A stretch of 64,000 bases of DNA. Source: Vibrio penaeicida (GTDB lineage: Bacteria > Pseudomonadota > Gammaproteobacteria > Enterobacterales > Vibrionaceae). The position numbers were made by a program, and so were the translations under genes. The notes beneath the pieces were generated by a model that did no database searches, had not been told where the DNA came from, and worked only from the letters and a program-made list of their open reading frames with translations. The first letter of the stretch is position 1; the number at the start of each line of letters is the position of its first letter. The stretch covers positions 295,333 to 359,332 of the forward strand of contig NZ_JAUYVM010000004.1 of the NCBI RefSeq assembly GCF_030689305.1, in the 5' to 3' direction. Shown one piece after another: positions 43,627 to 53,262 of the stretch.

Positions 43627-45375
43627 ATGCTAAGCGACATCGAAATCTGTCGAACGACTCCGCTTTCTTCTATCGACACTGTTGCATTCAACGCCGGATT
43701 ATCCAAAACCGAATATACACCTCATGGTAAACATAAAGCGAAAGTATCGCTCGATGCCCTTAACCGCCTAGCTGATCACCCTGAAGGTAAATTAGTTGTC
43801 GTTACTGCGATTACACCCACACCACTTGGCGAAGGAAAGACCGTTACAACCATCGGATTATCTCAAGGTTTAGCAAAAGTTGGGCAATCTGTGATGGCAT
43901 GTATCCGCCAGCCTTCTATGGGACCCGTGTTTGGTGTTAAGGGGGGCGCAGCTGGTGGCGGTTATAGCCAAGTCGGACCGATGGAAGAGCTTAATCTGCA
44001 TTTAACTGGTGACATTCACGCAGTGACAGCTGCACACAACCTAGCAGCAGCAGCCCTTGATGCACGGATTTATCATGAACAACGCTTAGGTTATGAGCTG
44101 TTCTCTGAACGAAATGATTTAAAGGCTCTGAAGATAGACCCCAAACGTGTTGTGTGGCGCAGAGTCATGGATCATAACGACCGCGCATTACGAATGGTCA
44201 CCGTTGGTCAAAACGAAGTAGGCAAAACAATCAATGGGTATGAAAGGCAGGATGGCTTTGATATCTCCGCTGCTTCAGAGTTAATGGCAATCTTGGCATT
44301 AGCATCCGATCTAAAAGATCTACGTAAAAGAATTGGGAAAATCGTACTCGCCTATGATTTAAATGGTAAACCCATTACAGCAGAAGACTTAAACGTTGCC
44401 GGAGCAATGACGGTAACGATGCGTGAAGCCATTGAGCCAACGATGATGCAAACATTGGAAGGTGTCCCTACACTCATTCACGCTGGTCCATTTGCCAATA
44501 TTGCGCATGGTAATTCATCCATTATTGCAGACAGAATTGCTACTCGCCTTGCCGATTACACCATAACAGAAGGCGGTTTTGGTTCAGATATGGGGTTTGA
44601 GAAAGCCTGTAATATCAAAGCAAACACGTCCGGTAAGTCACCCGATTGTGCTGTGATCGTCGCAACTCTTCGCGGTTTAAAAGCCAATTCAGGCTTATAT
44701 GACTTGAGACCAGGTCAACCATTACCGGATTCAATCTTTAATGAAGATGCTGCTGCCTTAGAAGCCGGTTTCGAAAACCTAAAATGGCACCTAAATAATG
44801 TGGCAAAGTATGGTGTGCCCGCAGTCGTTGCCATTAATCGCTTTCCGCAAGATTCCGAAGATGAACTCAATACACTAGCACTCTTGGTTCAAGCCCATTT
44901 CCCTAATGTTAAAGTCGCCATCAGCGATGCCTTCTCTCAAGGTGGAAACGGAGCCGTCGAACTCGCCAACGCAGTGGTTTCTGTTTGCGAAACAGACGTA
45001 CAGTTTTCTCCGCTGTATAGTTTGGAACAAACGCTTGAAGAAAAAGTTATGGCAATCACTGAGGTAGGATATGGCGCTGGGCAAGTAACACTTTCAGATA
45101 CGGCAAAGCGCCAGTTAGCGCAGTTTAAAGAACAAGGATTTGATGGACTCGCCGTATGCATGGCTAAAACCCCACTATCTATCTCCACAGACTCTTCTGT
45201 TAAAGGCGCACCCGCAGGATTTAACGTCGACATTAGAGAATTTAAGCTTTGTGCTGGTGCCGGTTTCATTTACGCACTCTGCGGTAACGTGATGACGATG
45301 CCCGGTCTGCCCGAAAAACCGGCATTTATGAACTTAGACATCGACGAAGAAGGCAACATTACAGGGCTAAGCTAA
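43627..45375 (+). CDS. fhs: Formate--tetrahydrofolate ligase
   Basis: 582 residues; ATP-dependent synthesis of 10-formyl-tetrahydrofolate from formate. The P-loop TPLGEGKT is at residues 65-72 and is followed by [40 protein letters not shown]; the tail has [24 protein letters not shown]. Length is slightly above the usual 555-560. AAAGGGG precedes the ATG. Together with the PurR-type box this places the gene in purine and one-carbon supply. Single-gene unit with terminator. Confidence 0.95.
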   Translation: MLSDIEICRTTPLSSIDTVAFNAGLSKTEYTPHGKHKAKVSLDALNRLADHPEGKLVVVTAITPTPLGEGKTVTTIGLSQGLAKVGQSVMACIRQPSMGPVFGVKGGAAGGGYSQVGPMEELNLHLTGDIHAVTAAHNLAAAALDARIYHEQRLGYELFSERNDLKALKIDPKRVVWRRVMDHNDRALRMVTVGQNEVGKTINGYERQDGFDISAASELMAILALASDLKDLRKRIGKIVLAYDLNGKPITAEDLNVAGAMTVTMREAIEPTMMQTLEGVPTLIHAGPFANIAHGNSSIIADRIATRLADYTITEGGFGSDMGFEKACNIKANTSGKSPDCAVIVATLRGLKANSGLYDLRPGQPLPDSIFNEDAAALEAGFENLKWHLNNVAKYGVPAVVAINRFPQDSEDELNTLALLVQAHFPNVKVAISDAFSQGGNGAVELANAVVSVCETDVQFSPLYSLEQTLEEKVMAITEVGYGAGQVTLSDTAKRQLAQFKEQGFDGLAVCMAKTPLSISTDSSVKGAPAGFNVDIREFKLCAGAGFIYALCGNVMTMPGLPEKPAFMNLDIDEEGNITGLS

Positions 45376-45394
45376 CTGGGTTCGAATTAAATAG

Positions 45395-45421
45395 AAAAAG
45401 GCAACGTAATGTTGCCTTTTT
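45395..45421 (+). terminator. Intrinsic terminator of fhs
   Basis: Perfect 11-bp stem AAAAAGGCAAC / GTTGCCTTTTT with a 5-base loop, 19 bases after the stop. Confidence 0.9.
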
Positions 45422-45533
45422 CATTGTCGATAATTTATTTGTTGCTAAATCGCGCTCGCATTGAATATTTTCACGCATCTTGTATAAGTCGCATCTTATA
45501 CATGCCACTCTCGCGATTGTATGAATCACATCA

Positions 45534-46199
45534 TCATTTATCTGTTATAAACATCAACTCAACACGTCGATTACATGCCATTCCTTGCTTAGATAAGTTG
45601 GAACATGAAGGCATGTGCTTCCCATATCCACGGGTGTAAACATTTGAAGCGGGAACTTGCTCACGAGTGAGTAGGATTTTCACCTGCATGGCGCGCTTGT
45701 CCGAAAGCGAATCGTTGATCATGTTACTTCCGGTGCTATCAGTATGGCCATCTATCACCGTTTTGATTGTCGGTTGTGAAGCGAGAAACCGACCAAGACC
45801 TGATAACCAATATTGTGAAGCATCCGTAACCAGCGCAGATCCTGTTCTAAAATGAATTTTTTTGTCGAGTTTAATAACCGGATGTTGCCCAGGAACCACG
45901 TTGTACCCAATCCCATTCTGGTCCATATAAGCCATCAGGTTTTGAATATCAGTCGTGTTTTTGCGACCTGTTGGGCTCCTAACAGGTGAAGGGCTTCTTA
46001 CGGATGAAGGGGCAGCCTGACGTTGGACATATTCCATGCGAGTTGTTGGCTGTTCGACCTCCTCTTCTCCCCAATCAGGGTAGATGAGTTCCGCCTCCGA
46101 ACGAGGAGCCGTTTCTAACAGATTAGGTGGCTTAAGCGCGGTACACCCACTCAGGGTTCCCAACAGCAGAATGAAAGCCAGATTGAAATGTCTTGTCAT
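45534..46199 (-). CDS. OmpA-family peptidoglycan-binding lipoprotein
   Basis: 221 residues with lipobox LSG|C (Cys19). A Pro/Ser-rich linker (about 60-80, SSVRSPSPVRSPTGR) leads to an OmpA-like C-terminal domain from about 105 (PVIKLDKKIHFRTGSALVTDAS...TVIDGHTDSTGSNMINDSLSDKRAMQVKILL), including the Asp and Arg that bind diaminopimelate in related proteins. It should tether the outer membrane to peptidoglycan. The late CSNLSKQGMACNRRVELMF carries a Cys pair. Not Pal itself: tol genes are absent and the linker is longer. Confidence 0.87.
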   Translation of the reverse strand: MTRHFNLAFILLLGTLSGCTALKPPNLLETAPRSEAELIYPDWGEEEVEQPTTRMEYVQRQAAPSSVRSPSPVRSPTGRKNTTDIQNLMAYMDQNGIGYNVVPGQHPVIKLDKKIHFRTGSALVTDASQYWLSGLGRFLASQPTIKTVIDGHTDSTGSNMINDSLSDKRAMQVKILLTREQVPASNVYTRGYGKHMPSCSNLSKQGMACNRRVELMFITDK

Positions 46200-46469
46200 A
46201 AGGCTACTAATTGCTCTAATTCAAAATGGTGCTGATTAGCGTTTGTTAGCTTAAAAACATAGAGTCAAAGGACTCAACAGAAATAGGCAAACGCATACAG
46301 GTTACAATATCTTTATCGGCAGACAGCTAAAATCTTTAGAAAAATCTACCTAATGCAGTGCTGACTTTCATTGTTCCTTAGATCGAATGCGTTTATCTAG
46401 TAAATTTTAGTATGTCCGAAGGGAATTTTCTTCTACTATACTCGCCACAATTTCGAACGACATATCATT

Positions 46470-47093
46470 ATGCTTAAACGTTTCTATTCTTACATTTCAC
46501 TTTTGTTCGCTTCTGTCGCACTTGTTGCATGTACCGATGACGGAGTGCCGAAGCAAGGCACCCATTTTGAATTACTGCCAGCAGCGCTGAGCTCCGATCT
46601 CGTTTCCCCTGTAACTGAAGTTTTTTCCCTAAATTGTGGTCACTGCAGAAGTATGGAGAAATTCCTGCCCGAGATTGAATCTGAACTTTCAGAGAAGATT
46701 GGCAAAGTTCACGTCACCTTCAACGAAAGCGCTCAAATAGGCGCGCTCATTTATTACGCTGCAGAAATGCAGCTGAATACAACGCCAGATCATCAAATGA
46801 TGGATGAACTATTTGCAGCAGCACAAATGGGGAAAGGGTTTACTCAAGAAGAAATTAAACAAGCAACAGAGAAAGTGTTTACTTCTCGTGGTTTGATTAG
46901 CCCTTACGATTTCAACAAAGAACAGCAAAAAACTTTGTTCGAACACATTTCTAACGCAGAAACAGTGACTCACCAAGCTCAAATCAATGCTGTTCCAACG
47001 TTTATTATCAATGGCAAATATCAAGTTGTTACGTCTGGACACAAAGATGTCAAAGACATTGCCAAGACGATAAATTATCTTCTAACTCTTTAG
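46470..47093 (+). CDS. DsbA-like thiol oxidoreductase lipoprotein
   Basis: 207 residues with a probable lipobox (LVA|C, Cys21) and thioredoxin-fold DsbA domain. The active site reads FSLNCGHCRSM (Cys56-Gly-His-Cys59), and the cis-Pro loop AVPTFIING lies near 172-180. The helical insertion between them is DsbA-like. A CGHC motif suits oxidase or isomerase chemistry in the periplasm; lipidation would anchor it to a membrane, unlike soluble DsbA. An FKBP-type prolyl isomerase gene follows after 50 bp, so the pair could assist periplasmic folding together. Confidence 0.85.
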   Translation: MLKRFYSYISLLFASVALVACTDDGVPKQGTHFELLPAALSSDLVSPVTEVFSLNCGHCRSMEKFLPEIESELSEKIGKVHVTFNESAQIGALIYYAAEMQLNTTPDHQMMDELFAAAQMGKGFTQEEIKQATEKVFTSRGLISPYDFNKEQQKTLFEHISNAETVTHQAQINAVPTFIINGKYQVVTSGHKDVKDIAKTINYLLTL

Positions 47094-47143
47094 GATCTAT
47101 TGTCCTCATAGAATTCAGCTATTTCCAATCAAAGGGAGCCATT

Positions 47144-47617
47144 GTGTCTAAGTTAGTTTTTCCGATCATTATTTTTGTCCTTGCCGCCTTTTTCATCTAT
47201 CGCACGTGGACAAACCATAAAGCATCAGAAGCCAATTTCAAACTGGGTCAAGACTTCTTAATGCAAAACGAACAGAGAGACGGCGTAAAAACAACCGAAA
47301 CTGGTTTGCAATATGAAGTAATTACCGCTGGTAGTGGCGAAATCAACCCAACAGCGACTAGCCAAGTAAAAGTGCATTACCACGGAACGTTACTTGACGG
47401 TACAGTATTTGATAGTTCCGTTGATCGTGGAGAGCCTATCTCCTTCCCTCTAAATAGAGTCATTAAAGGTTGGCAAGAAGGCGTGCAGCTAATGGTTGTT
47501 GGCGACAAATTCCGATTTTATATCCCGAGCAACCTTGCCTACGGGAAAAATGGGTCTGGTCCTATTCCACCAGCGGCAACACTGATCTTTGAAGTGGAAT
47601 TGCTCTCCATTAACTAA
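47144..47617 (+). CDS. Membrane-anchored FKBP-type peptidyl-prolyl isomerase (GTG start)
   Basis: 157 residues. The start is GTG at 47144, decided by AGGGAG seven bases upstream and the membrane anchor that begins immediately (residues 4-20, LVFPIIIFVLAAFFIY). After a short charged linker, the FKBP domain covers about 55-157: VKVHYHGTLLDGTVFDSSVDRGEPISFPLNRVIKGWQEGV...YIPSNLAYG, with the aromatic pocket residues intact. It lacks the long dimerising N-domain of FkpA/FklB. Probably faces the periplasm and acts in folding. Confidence 0.88.
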   Translation: MSKLVFPIIIFVLAAFFIYRTWTNHKASEANFKLGQDFLMQNEQRDGVKTTETGLQYEVITAGSGEINPTATSQVKVHYHGTLLDGTVFDSSVDRGEPISFPLNRVIKGWQEGVQLMVVGDKFRFYIPSNLAYGKNGSGPIPPAATLIFEVELLSIN

Positions 47618-48275
47618 GAGTACTCATTTGCTCTATTGCTATGCTCTAAGATCAAACTTGTTCGCCCAATTGTTCTTCCAAAATTGACGATGCGAGTTGG
47701 GGTATGTTTCAAGAGCTGAAAGCATCGAATTGAGATTTAAGATAGCCAGCGAAACCCTAAACATGAAAGTAACTTGCGTATTTAAGGCAATTAGCATTCA
47801 GGTGGGTTAGCGTGCGACTATTGAACAAACCGCTCTTTTGGGCGGTTTTTCTTTACCTGTCAAATATTTCCTTCCATTCTTCGAGACAAAACGCTTATCT
47901 AGATTAAAAAAATAATTGATGAGAAACATTAAAGAAAAATTACAAATAGTCGATATAATTGTTACCAGATAGGAAATTGATTTAAACAAGGATTTTATAT
48001 AATGAACTTAATTGAACATTCTCATTGGTGAAACGCTCACATGTAAATGAGAAACATTATTAAGAACCCATTCATAATATTTCTTCTAACGGGTTTCAAA
48101 CACAACGTCTTTTATGCACCCTTTTAAAACAATGAGTTAAACCCCTTAATATAAATGTAACCTAAATGTCACATTTATTTGTAGCAGAAGTCTCATTTCT
48201 AAATTAACTTTATGAATATTAGTGATAAATAAATCTATCATTAATGATACTTATATCAATAGAAGAAGAATACTT
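47618..48275. other. Long intergenic region with an orphan terminator
   Basis: About 660 bases before the HBM chemoreceptor. The only distinct element is the terminator at 47827-47851. The right half is AT-rich and should hold the chemoreceptor promoter; no ORF with coding character seen. Confidence 0.5.
47827..47851 (+). terminator. Intrinsic terminator, 210 bp past the FKBP gene
   Basis: AAACCGC / GCGGTTT stem with an 8-base loop and five T residues. Too distant to be an obvious gene end; it could close a long 3' UTR or a small RNA. Confidence 0.75.
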
Positions 48276-50039
48276 ATGAATATTAAGTCTCGACTAATAC
48301 TTTTGGGATTGGTTTCAATCCTTGGTGTTGCGACCATTTTAGGTGTATCTACCATTTCAAGTAAAAATGTAGGTGAATTAAGCGAAGCTAGAACGAAACT
48401 CTCAGACCTACAAGTAAGCCTGCTGATGCTGAGAAGAAACGAGAAAGACTTCCTTCTTCGCAAAAATATGAAGTACCTTGATAAATTCAACAAAAACGCA
48501 GATAACTTCCTAGCAATTAACGCTCAAATCGCGTCCAGCCTTAAAAGTTATGACATCCCCTACCCTAACCAACTTATTACAGATTTGGATACCTATAAGA
48601 AGAGCTTTAGTAACATGGTTTCTTCTTTCAAGACCTTGGGTCTAAAGGAAACTGAGGGGTTGCTGGGTAACTTCAATGCCGAATACGATCGTCTGTTCGA
48701 TTCATCAGACGACATGGGTAAACTTGCTTTAGATACCTTTCATCATGCTGTTTCAAAAGGCAAATATGACCCTTCACTTCTTGGAAATTACGGCAGCAAC
48801 GAGCTGAAAAACTCTGCGCAAAAAGTAGTGAGTCAATTGGAAGTTATTGGTCTTAAATATAATGTTGGTATGCTTGGTCAAGTGCGTGCTGGATCCCATA
48901 AGATTGAGAAACAATTTAAAGCGACTGCAGAAATTCTCAAAACAGGTGTAGCTGCATACGAAGAGAAAAACATGCAAATAAAATGGGGGATCTCGTTTGT
49001 TATTATCCTCATTATTGTAGGTGCCGTTACACAGATTTCTATGTCCATCAATACAATGATGAATAAGCTTCTCACGACAATTCAGGAAATCTCCGAAACC
49101 AACAATATAGGCATGCGTGTCGATATCAATGGTAAAAGCGAACTTTCAGAATTAGGTAAGTACTTTAACCACTTACTTGAAAGCATTGAAAAGCTCGTTT
49201 CTGGTTCTCAAGTTAAATCCAAAGCATTGTTTAGCAGCACCGAAAGTATGCACTCTCAACTTCAGGGTGTGATTGAGCAATTTGATACTCAAGCTGAACA
49301 CACAACATCAATGGCGACGTCTGTACAAGAAATGGTATCTACTATCAGTGAGATTTCCGAAAGTACTGCGGTTGCTGCTGAAGGCGTTAACCAAGCTGCA
49401 AACAATGCAAGATCTGGTAGAGATGTTGTAAGCAGTACAGTTGAAAACATCAATGGTCTTTCAGGTACATTAGCAAATAGCCAAGCTTCGATAACTTCGC
49501 TCAATCAACACGTAGACCAAATTGGCGGCGCTGTTGTAATGATTCAAGAAATAGCGGAGCAAACTAACTTATTGGCACTAAACGCTGCTATAGAAGCGGC
49601 GCGTGCAGGTGAGCAAGGCCGTGGGTTTGCAGTTGTAGCCGACGAAGTAAGGGCTCTCGCTAGCCGTACTCACCAATCGACTGAGGAAATTACCTCTGTG
49701 GTTACAGCAATTCAATCTCAGATGTCCACGGTAGTCACAGACATTGAAACGTGTAATGCCCAAGGTGAGCAAACGAAGCAATATTCACAAACACTGGATG
49801 ATAGCTTTACTCAAATCATCAGTGACATGGATACAATACAAAGTAATTCAGAACGTATTGCCTCTGCGATAGAAGAACAAGGTATTGTAATGAATCAAGT
49901 CAGTGGTTCGATTACTGAGTTGCAAACCATTTCAGACAACAACATCCATTCTGCAAAACAATGTATGGAAGAGGTCGATGGCGTATCTAGCCAAGCTCAC
50001 GAAATGGATGAAGCAGTAGCCCAGTTTAAAACAAGGTAA
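48276..50039 (+). CDS. Methyl-accepting chemotaxis protein with HBM sensor
   Basis: About 587 residues. I start at 48276 ([17 protein letters not shown]), preceded by AGAAGAAG; an in-frame ATG 18 codons earlier has no site. TM1 is about 7-26; the periplasmic helical bimodular (HBM) domain spans about 35-245, with [28 protein letters not shown] its hallmark; TM2 about 238-260; HAMP; then the signalling domain with tip [45 protein letters not shown] receptors such as McpS bind dicarboxylates, but the ligand here is unknown. No CheR pentapeptide at the C-terminus. Confidence 0.9.
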   Translation: MNIKSRLILLGLVSILGVATILGVSTISSKNVGELSEARTKLSDLQVSLLMLRRNEKDFLLRKNMKYLDKFNKNADNFLAINAQIASSLKSYDIPYPNQLITDLDTYKKSFSNMVSSFKTLGLKETEGLLGNFNAEYDRLFDSSDDMGKLALDTFHHAVSKGKYDPSLLGNYGSNELKNSAQKVVSQLEVIGLKYNVGMLGQVRAGSHKIEKQFKATAEILKTGVAAYEEKNMQIKWGISFVIILIIVGAVTQISMSINTMMNKLLTTIQEISETNNIGMRVDINGKSELSELGKYFNHLLESIEKLVSGSQVKSKALFSSTESMHSQLQGVIEQFDTQAEHTTSMATSVQEMVSTISEISESTAVAAEGVNQAANNARSGRDVVSSTVENINGLSGTLANSQASITSLNQHVDQIGGAVVMIQEIAEQTNLLALNAAIEAARAGEQGRGFAVVADEVRALASRTHQSTEEITSVVTAIQSQMSTVVTDIETCNAQGEQTKQYSQTLDDSFTQIISDMDTIQSNSERIASAIEEQGIVMNQVSGSITELQTISDNNIHSAKQCMEEVDGVSSQAHEMDEAVAQFKTR

Positions 50040-50058
50040 CTTTTGTTCAAAACCCAAC

Positions 50059-50087
50059 AAAAAACCCAGCATTACGCTGGGTTTTTT
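50059..50087 (+). terminator. Intrinsic terminator of the HBM chemoreceptor gene
   Basis: Perfect 10-bp stem AAAACCCAGC / GCTGGGTTTT with a 5-base loop and extra T residues. Confidence 0.9.
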
Positions 50088-50153
50088 ATGATAAGAACAC
50101 TAATTAGTGACAGTATTTCAACACGTTTACCTAAGTAAACCTTGCTAAAAAAT

Positions 50154-50807
50154 TTATCTCAAACCATGAAGGAATTCATGTCGAGTTGCTGGATTCGATT
50201 TGAATATCCCACCAAGTGCCGTAGTAGTCGTTTCGCTGGTTGCGTCCATGACTCCACGAGACTTCACACAGTAATGTACTGCATCCATAGTAATGGCAAC
50301 ATCGTCGGTTTCGAGTAATGTTTGAAGAGCAACAAGTACTTGCTGTGTCATACGTTCTTGCACCTGAGGGCGCTGCGCGAAGAAACGAACAATGCGATTG
50401 ATTTTAGACAAACCAATAATTTTCTTGCGCGGAATGTAAGCCACTGCTGCCTTACCATCGATGGTAACTAAATGATGCTCACAGGTACTTGTTACGGTGA
50501 TGTCTTTTACACGCACCATTTCACTGCAAGCCATTTTGTTTTCGATCACTGTGATTTTTGGGAAGTTCTTGTAGTCTAATCCTGAAAACACTTCATCAAC
50601 GTACATTTTAGCAATTCGACGCGGCGTTTCTTCAAGGCTATCATCAGAGAGATCCAATTCAAGAAGTTGAAGAATTTCACGCATATGATTTTCAATACGC
50701 GTTTTTTTCTCTTCGCGACTCACTTCGTTTGGCAACATTGGAGTCTCAATGCCCTTCTCTACTAGTGCTTTCTGAACTAACAGTGCTGATTCACTCAAAC
50801 CAGGCAT
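50154..50807 (-). CDS. folE: GTP cyclohydrolase I
   Basis: 217 residues; makes 7,8-dihydroneopterin triphosphate, the first step to folate. Close to E. coli FolE over its full length: [27 protein letters not shown], the zinc/active-site stretch [48 protein letters not shown], and [26 protein letters not shown]. Start 50807 is set by GGGAGAAG five bases away and by the E. coli start; the frame extends 17 codons further without support. Divergent from moeA. Confidence 0.95.
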   Translation of the reverse strand: MPGLSESALLVQKALVEKGIETPMLPNEVSREEKKTRIENHMREILQLLELDLSDDSLEETPRRIAKMYVDEVFSGLDYKNFPKITVIENKMACSEMVRVKDITVTSTCEHHLVTIDGKAAVAYIPRKKIIGLSKINRIVRFFAQRPQVQERMTQQVLVALQTLLETDDVAITMDAVHYCVKSRGVMDATSETTTTALGGIFKSNPATRHEFLHGLR

Positions 50808-50915
50808 GTTTACTTCTCCCATGCAATCTTTTACCCCTTTTGGATGGGTGACAAGCATACTCGTATTTTGGAATAATTACACCCATATTTTGAGCGAGGT
50901 TACTGGGGTCAAACC

Positions 50916-50948
50916 CTTAACTATGCTATTGTTCCGCAAATAGTTAAG
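50916..50948. promoter_or_regulatory. Inverted repeat between folE and moeA
   Basis: CTTAACTAT (50916-50924) and ATAGTTAAG (50940-50948), 9 bp perfect with a 15-base spacer, just before the moeA ribosome site. Could be an operator or an mRNA hairpin in the moeA leader; no named regulator fits. Confidence 0.4.
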
Positions 50949-50970
50949 AATAAAAAATGGGGTAATTTAT

Positions 50971-52209
50971 ATGGGTTGTTGTGACGCGCCGGGTCTGATG
51001 CCAATCGAAGATGCAATGAACAAAATGCTGGGCTCTGTTTCCCCCTTAACGCGAACTCAAACGATATCTATTGCCGATGCGTGTGGGTTTGTTTTAGCTG
51101 AACCCATTCATTCTCCAATCCATGTCCCCCCATTTCACAATTCTGCAATGGACGGCTACGCTATCCGCCGAGCGGACTTGTCTCAAAACGCAATTATGCC
51201 CGTGTCAGGTAAGTCATTTGCAGGGCAACCTTTTGTCGGTCATTGGGACAAAGGTGGCTGCATTCGAATCATGACCGGGGCAGAAATACCTGAAGGTTGC
51301 GATGCCGTTATCATGCAAGAAAACACGCAGGTACTTGAAGATGGCAATGTAGAATTTCTGCAAACGGATGTAGAACTGAATAACAACATTCGTCCAATTG
51401 GCGAAGACATTTGCCAAGGTGATTTGGTTCTTGAATCCGGGCATCGATTGACCCCTCGGGATATCCCAATGATCGCCTCGCTAGGCATTGCGAATGTCAC
51501 CGTATTTGAAAAACCAAAAGTGGCATTCTTTTCGACAGGCGACGAGCTTAAAACCGTCGGAACCGAGTTGGAAGCTGGGCAGATATACGACAGTAATCGC
51601 TACGGTATAAAAGAACTCATTTTAAATTTTGGCTGCGACGCCATAGATTTAGGCATTATTCCTGATTGCCCAGAAACATTAAAATCAACATTCATTCATG
51701 CGCAACAACAAGCAGATGTTGTAGTCACCTCAGGGGGTGTCAGTGTTGGTGAAGCGGATTATACAAAAGACATTTTAGAAGAATTAGGTGAAATCGGATT
51801 TTGGAAACTGGCTATCAAACCTGGAAAGCCATTTGCTTACGGGAAATTAGACAACGCTTATTTTTGTGGGCTTCCAGGCAACCCTGTTTCAGCTATGCTT
51901 ACCATGTATGTTCTTGTGCAGCCTTTACTCGCTAAGATCGCAGGTCATTCTCAATGGCAAGCACCAGAATCCATACCCGCTATCACTCGTTCACGCTTTA
52001 AAAAATCCCCTGGTAGAACCGATTATCAACGAGCTATTTATAGTATCGAAAATGGTCAGTTCTTCGTTGAATCAACAGGAAACCAAAGTTCAGGTGCATT
52101 TCGTTCTATGAGTTTGTCAAACTGCTTTGCCGTATTAGAACGTGACCGAAGCACGGTAGAACAAGGTGAAACCGTTCAGATTCAGCTGTTTAACCAAACG
52201 TTATACTAA
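50971..52209 (+). CDS. moeA: Molybdopterin molybdenumtransferase MoeA
   Basis: 412 residues; inserts molybdate into adenylylated molybdopterin. Landmarks: PPFHNSAMDGYAIR near 50-63, GAEIPEGCDAVIMQE near 100, the MoCF fold with VAFFSTGDEL and VVTSGGVSVGEADYTKD near 250-266, and IKPGKPFAYG...FCGLPGNPVSAMLT near 290-312. Length matches E. coli MoeA (411). moeB begins 14 bp downstream. Confidence 0.95.
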   Translation: MGCCDAPGLMPIEDAMNKMLGSVSPLTRTQTISIADACGFVLAEPIHSPIHVPPFHNSAMDGYAIRRADLSQNAIMPVSGKSFAGQPFVGHWDKGGCIRIMTGAEIPEGCDAVIMQENTQVLEDGNVEFLQTDVELNNNIRPIGEDICQGDLVLESGHRLTPRDIPMIASLGIANVTVFEKPKVAFFSTGDELKTVGTELEAGQIYDSNRYGIKELILNFGCDAIDLGIIPDCPETLKSTFIHAQQQADVVVTSGGVSVGEADYTKDILEELGEIGFWKLAIKPGKPFAYGKLDNAYFCGLPGNPVSAMLTMYVLVQPLLAKIAGHSQWQAPESIPAITRSRFKKSPGRTDYQRAIYSIENGQFFVESTGNQSSGAFRSMSLSNCFAVLERDRSTVEQGETVQIQLFNQTLY

Positions 52210-52223
52210 GATTAAGAGAAACC

Positions 52224-52970
52224 ATGGATATTCTTACCGACAGCGAAATGCTTCGCTATAACCGTCAAATTATCTTGAAGAATTTTGATTTTGACGGTCA
52301 GGAAGCACTCAAGCTCTCTTCGGTTCTTGTACTTGGAGCAGGTGGATTAGGCTGCGCCGCCTCTCAGTACCTTGCTACTGCCGGTATTGGAAATATTACA
52401 TTAATCGATGATGATCAAGTCGAGCTTTCCAACTTACAGCGTCAGGTGCTCCATACAGACGAAGACATTGGGTTTGATAAGGTAAAATCGGCACAATCTT
52501 CGTTAGAAAAATTGAATCCACATATTCGTATTCAAGCCATAAACAAAAGACTTGGTGATGAGGATCTTGCTGAACTAGTGAAATCTCACACGGTTGTGCT
52601 GGATTGCAGTGACAACGTCACAACAAGAAATCAACTTAATCAACTCTGTTACAAGTCTAAAACCCCTTTAATTTCCGGTGCTGCAATACGAATGGAAGGG
52701 CTTGTCTCTGTTTTCACTTACCAAGAAAATGATGCCTGCTATGAATGCTTGAGTGCGCTGTTTGGCGATCAAGCACTCACGTGTGTCGAAGCCGGAATTA
52801 TGGCACCCGTAGTCGGTATTATTGGTGCAACTCAGTCGTTAGAAGCGATCAAAGTCATCTCCAATTACGGAAAACCTTGCGTTGGAAAACTCCTCACTTT
52901 TGATGCTCTTTCTCTTTCTTGGAGAGAAATGAAACTCGCGAAAAACCCAAATTGCAGTACTTGTAATTAG
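52224..52970 (+). CDS. moeB: Molybdopterin-synthase adenylyltransferase MoeB
   Basis: 248 residues; adenylates the C-terminus of MoaD. The ATP-binding loop LVLGAGGLGCAASQYLA lies at 34-50, with Arg and Asp contacts in DDDQVELSNLQRQVLH; zinc ligands are the CYEC pair near 172-175 and CSTC near 244-247. SGAAIRMEGLVSVF is the MoeB/ThiF core. Length equals E. coli MoeB. Operon with moeA. Confidence 0.94.
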   Translation: MDILTDSEMLRYNRQIILKNFDFDGQEALKLSSVLVLGAGGLGCAASQYLATAGIGNITLIDDDQVELSNLQRQVLHTDEDIGFDKVKSAQSSLEKLNPHIRIQAINKRLGDEDLAELVKSHTVVLDCSDNVTTRNQLNQLCYKSKTPLISGAAIRMEGLVSVFTYQENDACYECLSALFGDQALTCVEAGIMAPVVGIIGATQSLEAIKVISNYGKPCVGKLLTFDALSLSWREMKLAKNPNCSTCN

Positions 52971-53262
52971 GCACCGTTATTTTGGAAAGTAATATGGCTT
53001 GGTGACGTTTTCGCATGTCTTTTATTTTACAACACTCCTGTCGATATATCACGATTCTTACTATGTACCCTTCACTTTATCGCGCTCTTTTTTGAGTGCG
53101 ATAGGGTTAAATTTCTCAATATGACGAAAAATTCGTTCAATCTGACTACACATTTGAGAAACGAAAAATACCCTAAATAATTTCCCTTATTTATCAACAT
53201 CATAAATATGGCATGTTGTTTGTATAACACTGATTACCGATTTGGTTCAAAGGGTAATCGAT

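Noticed and set aside
45409..45855. Rightward frames opposite the OmpA-like lipoprotein gene
   Set aside because: Antisense shadows of a well-supported lipoprotein gene.
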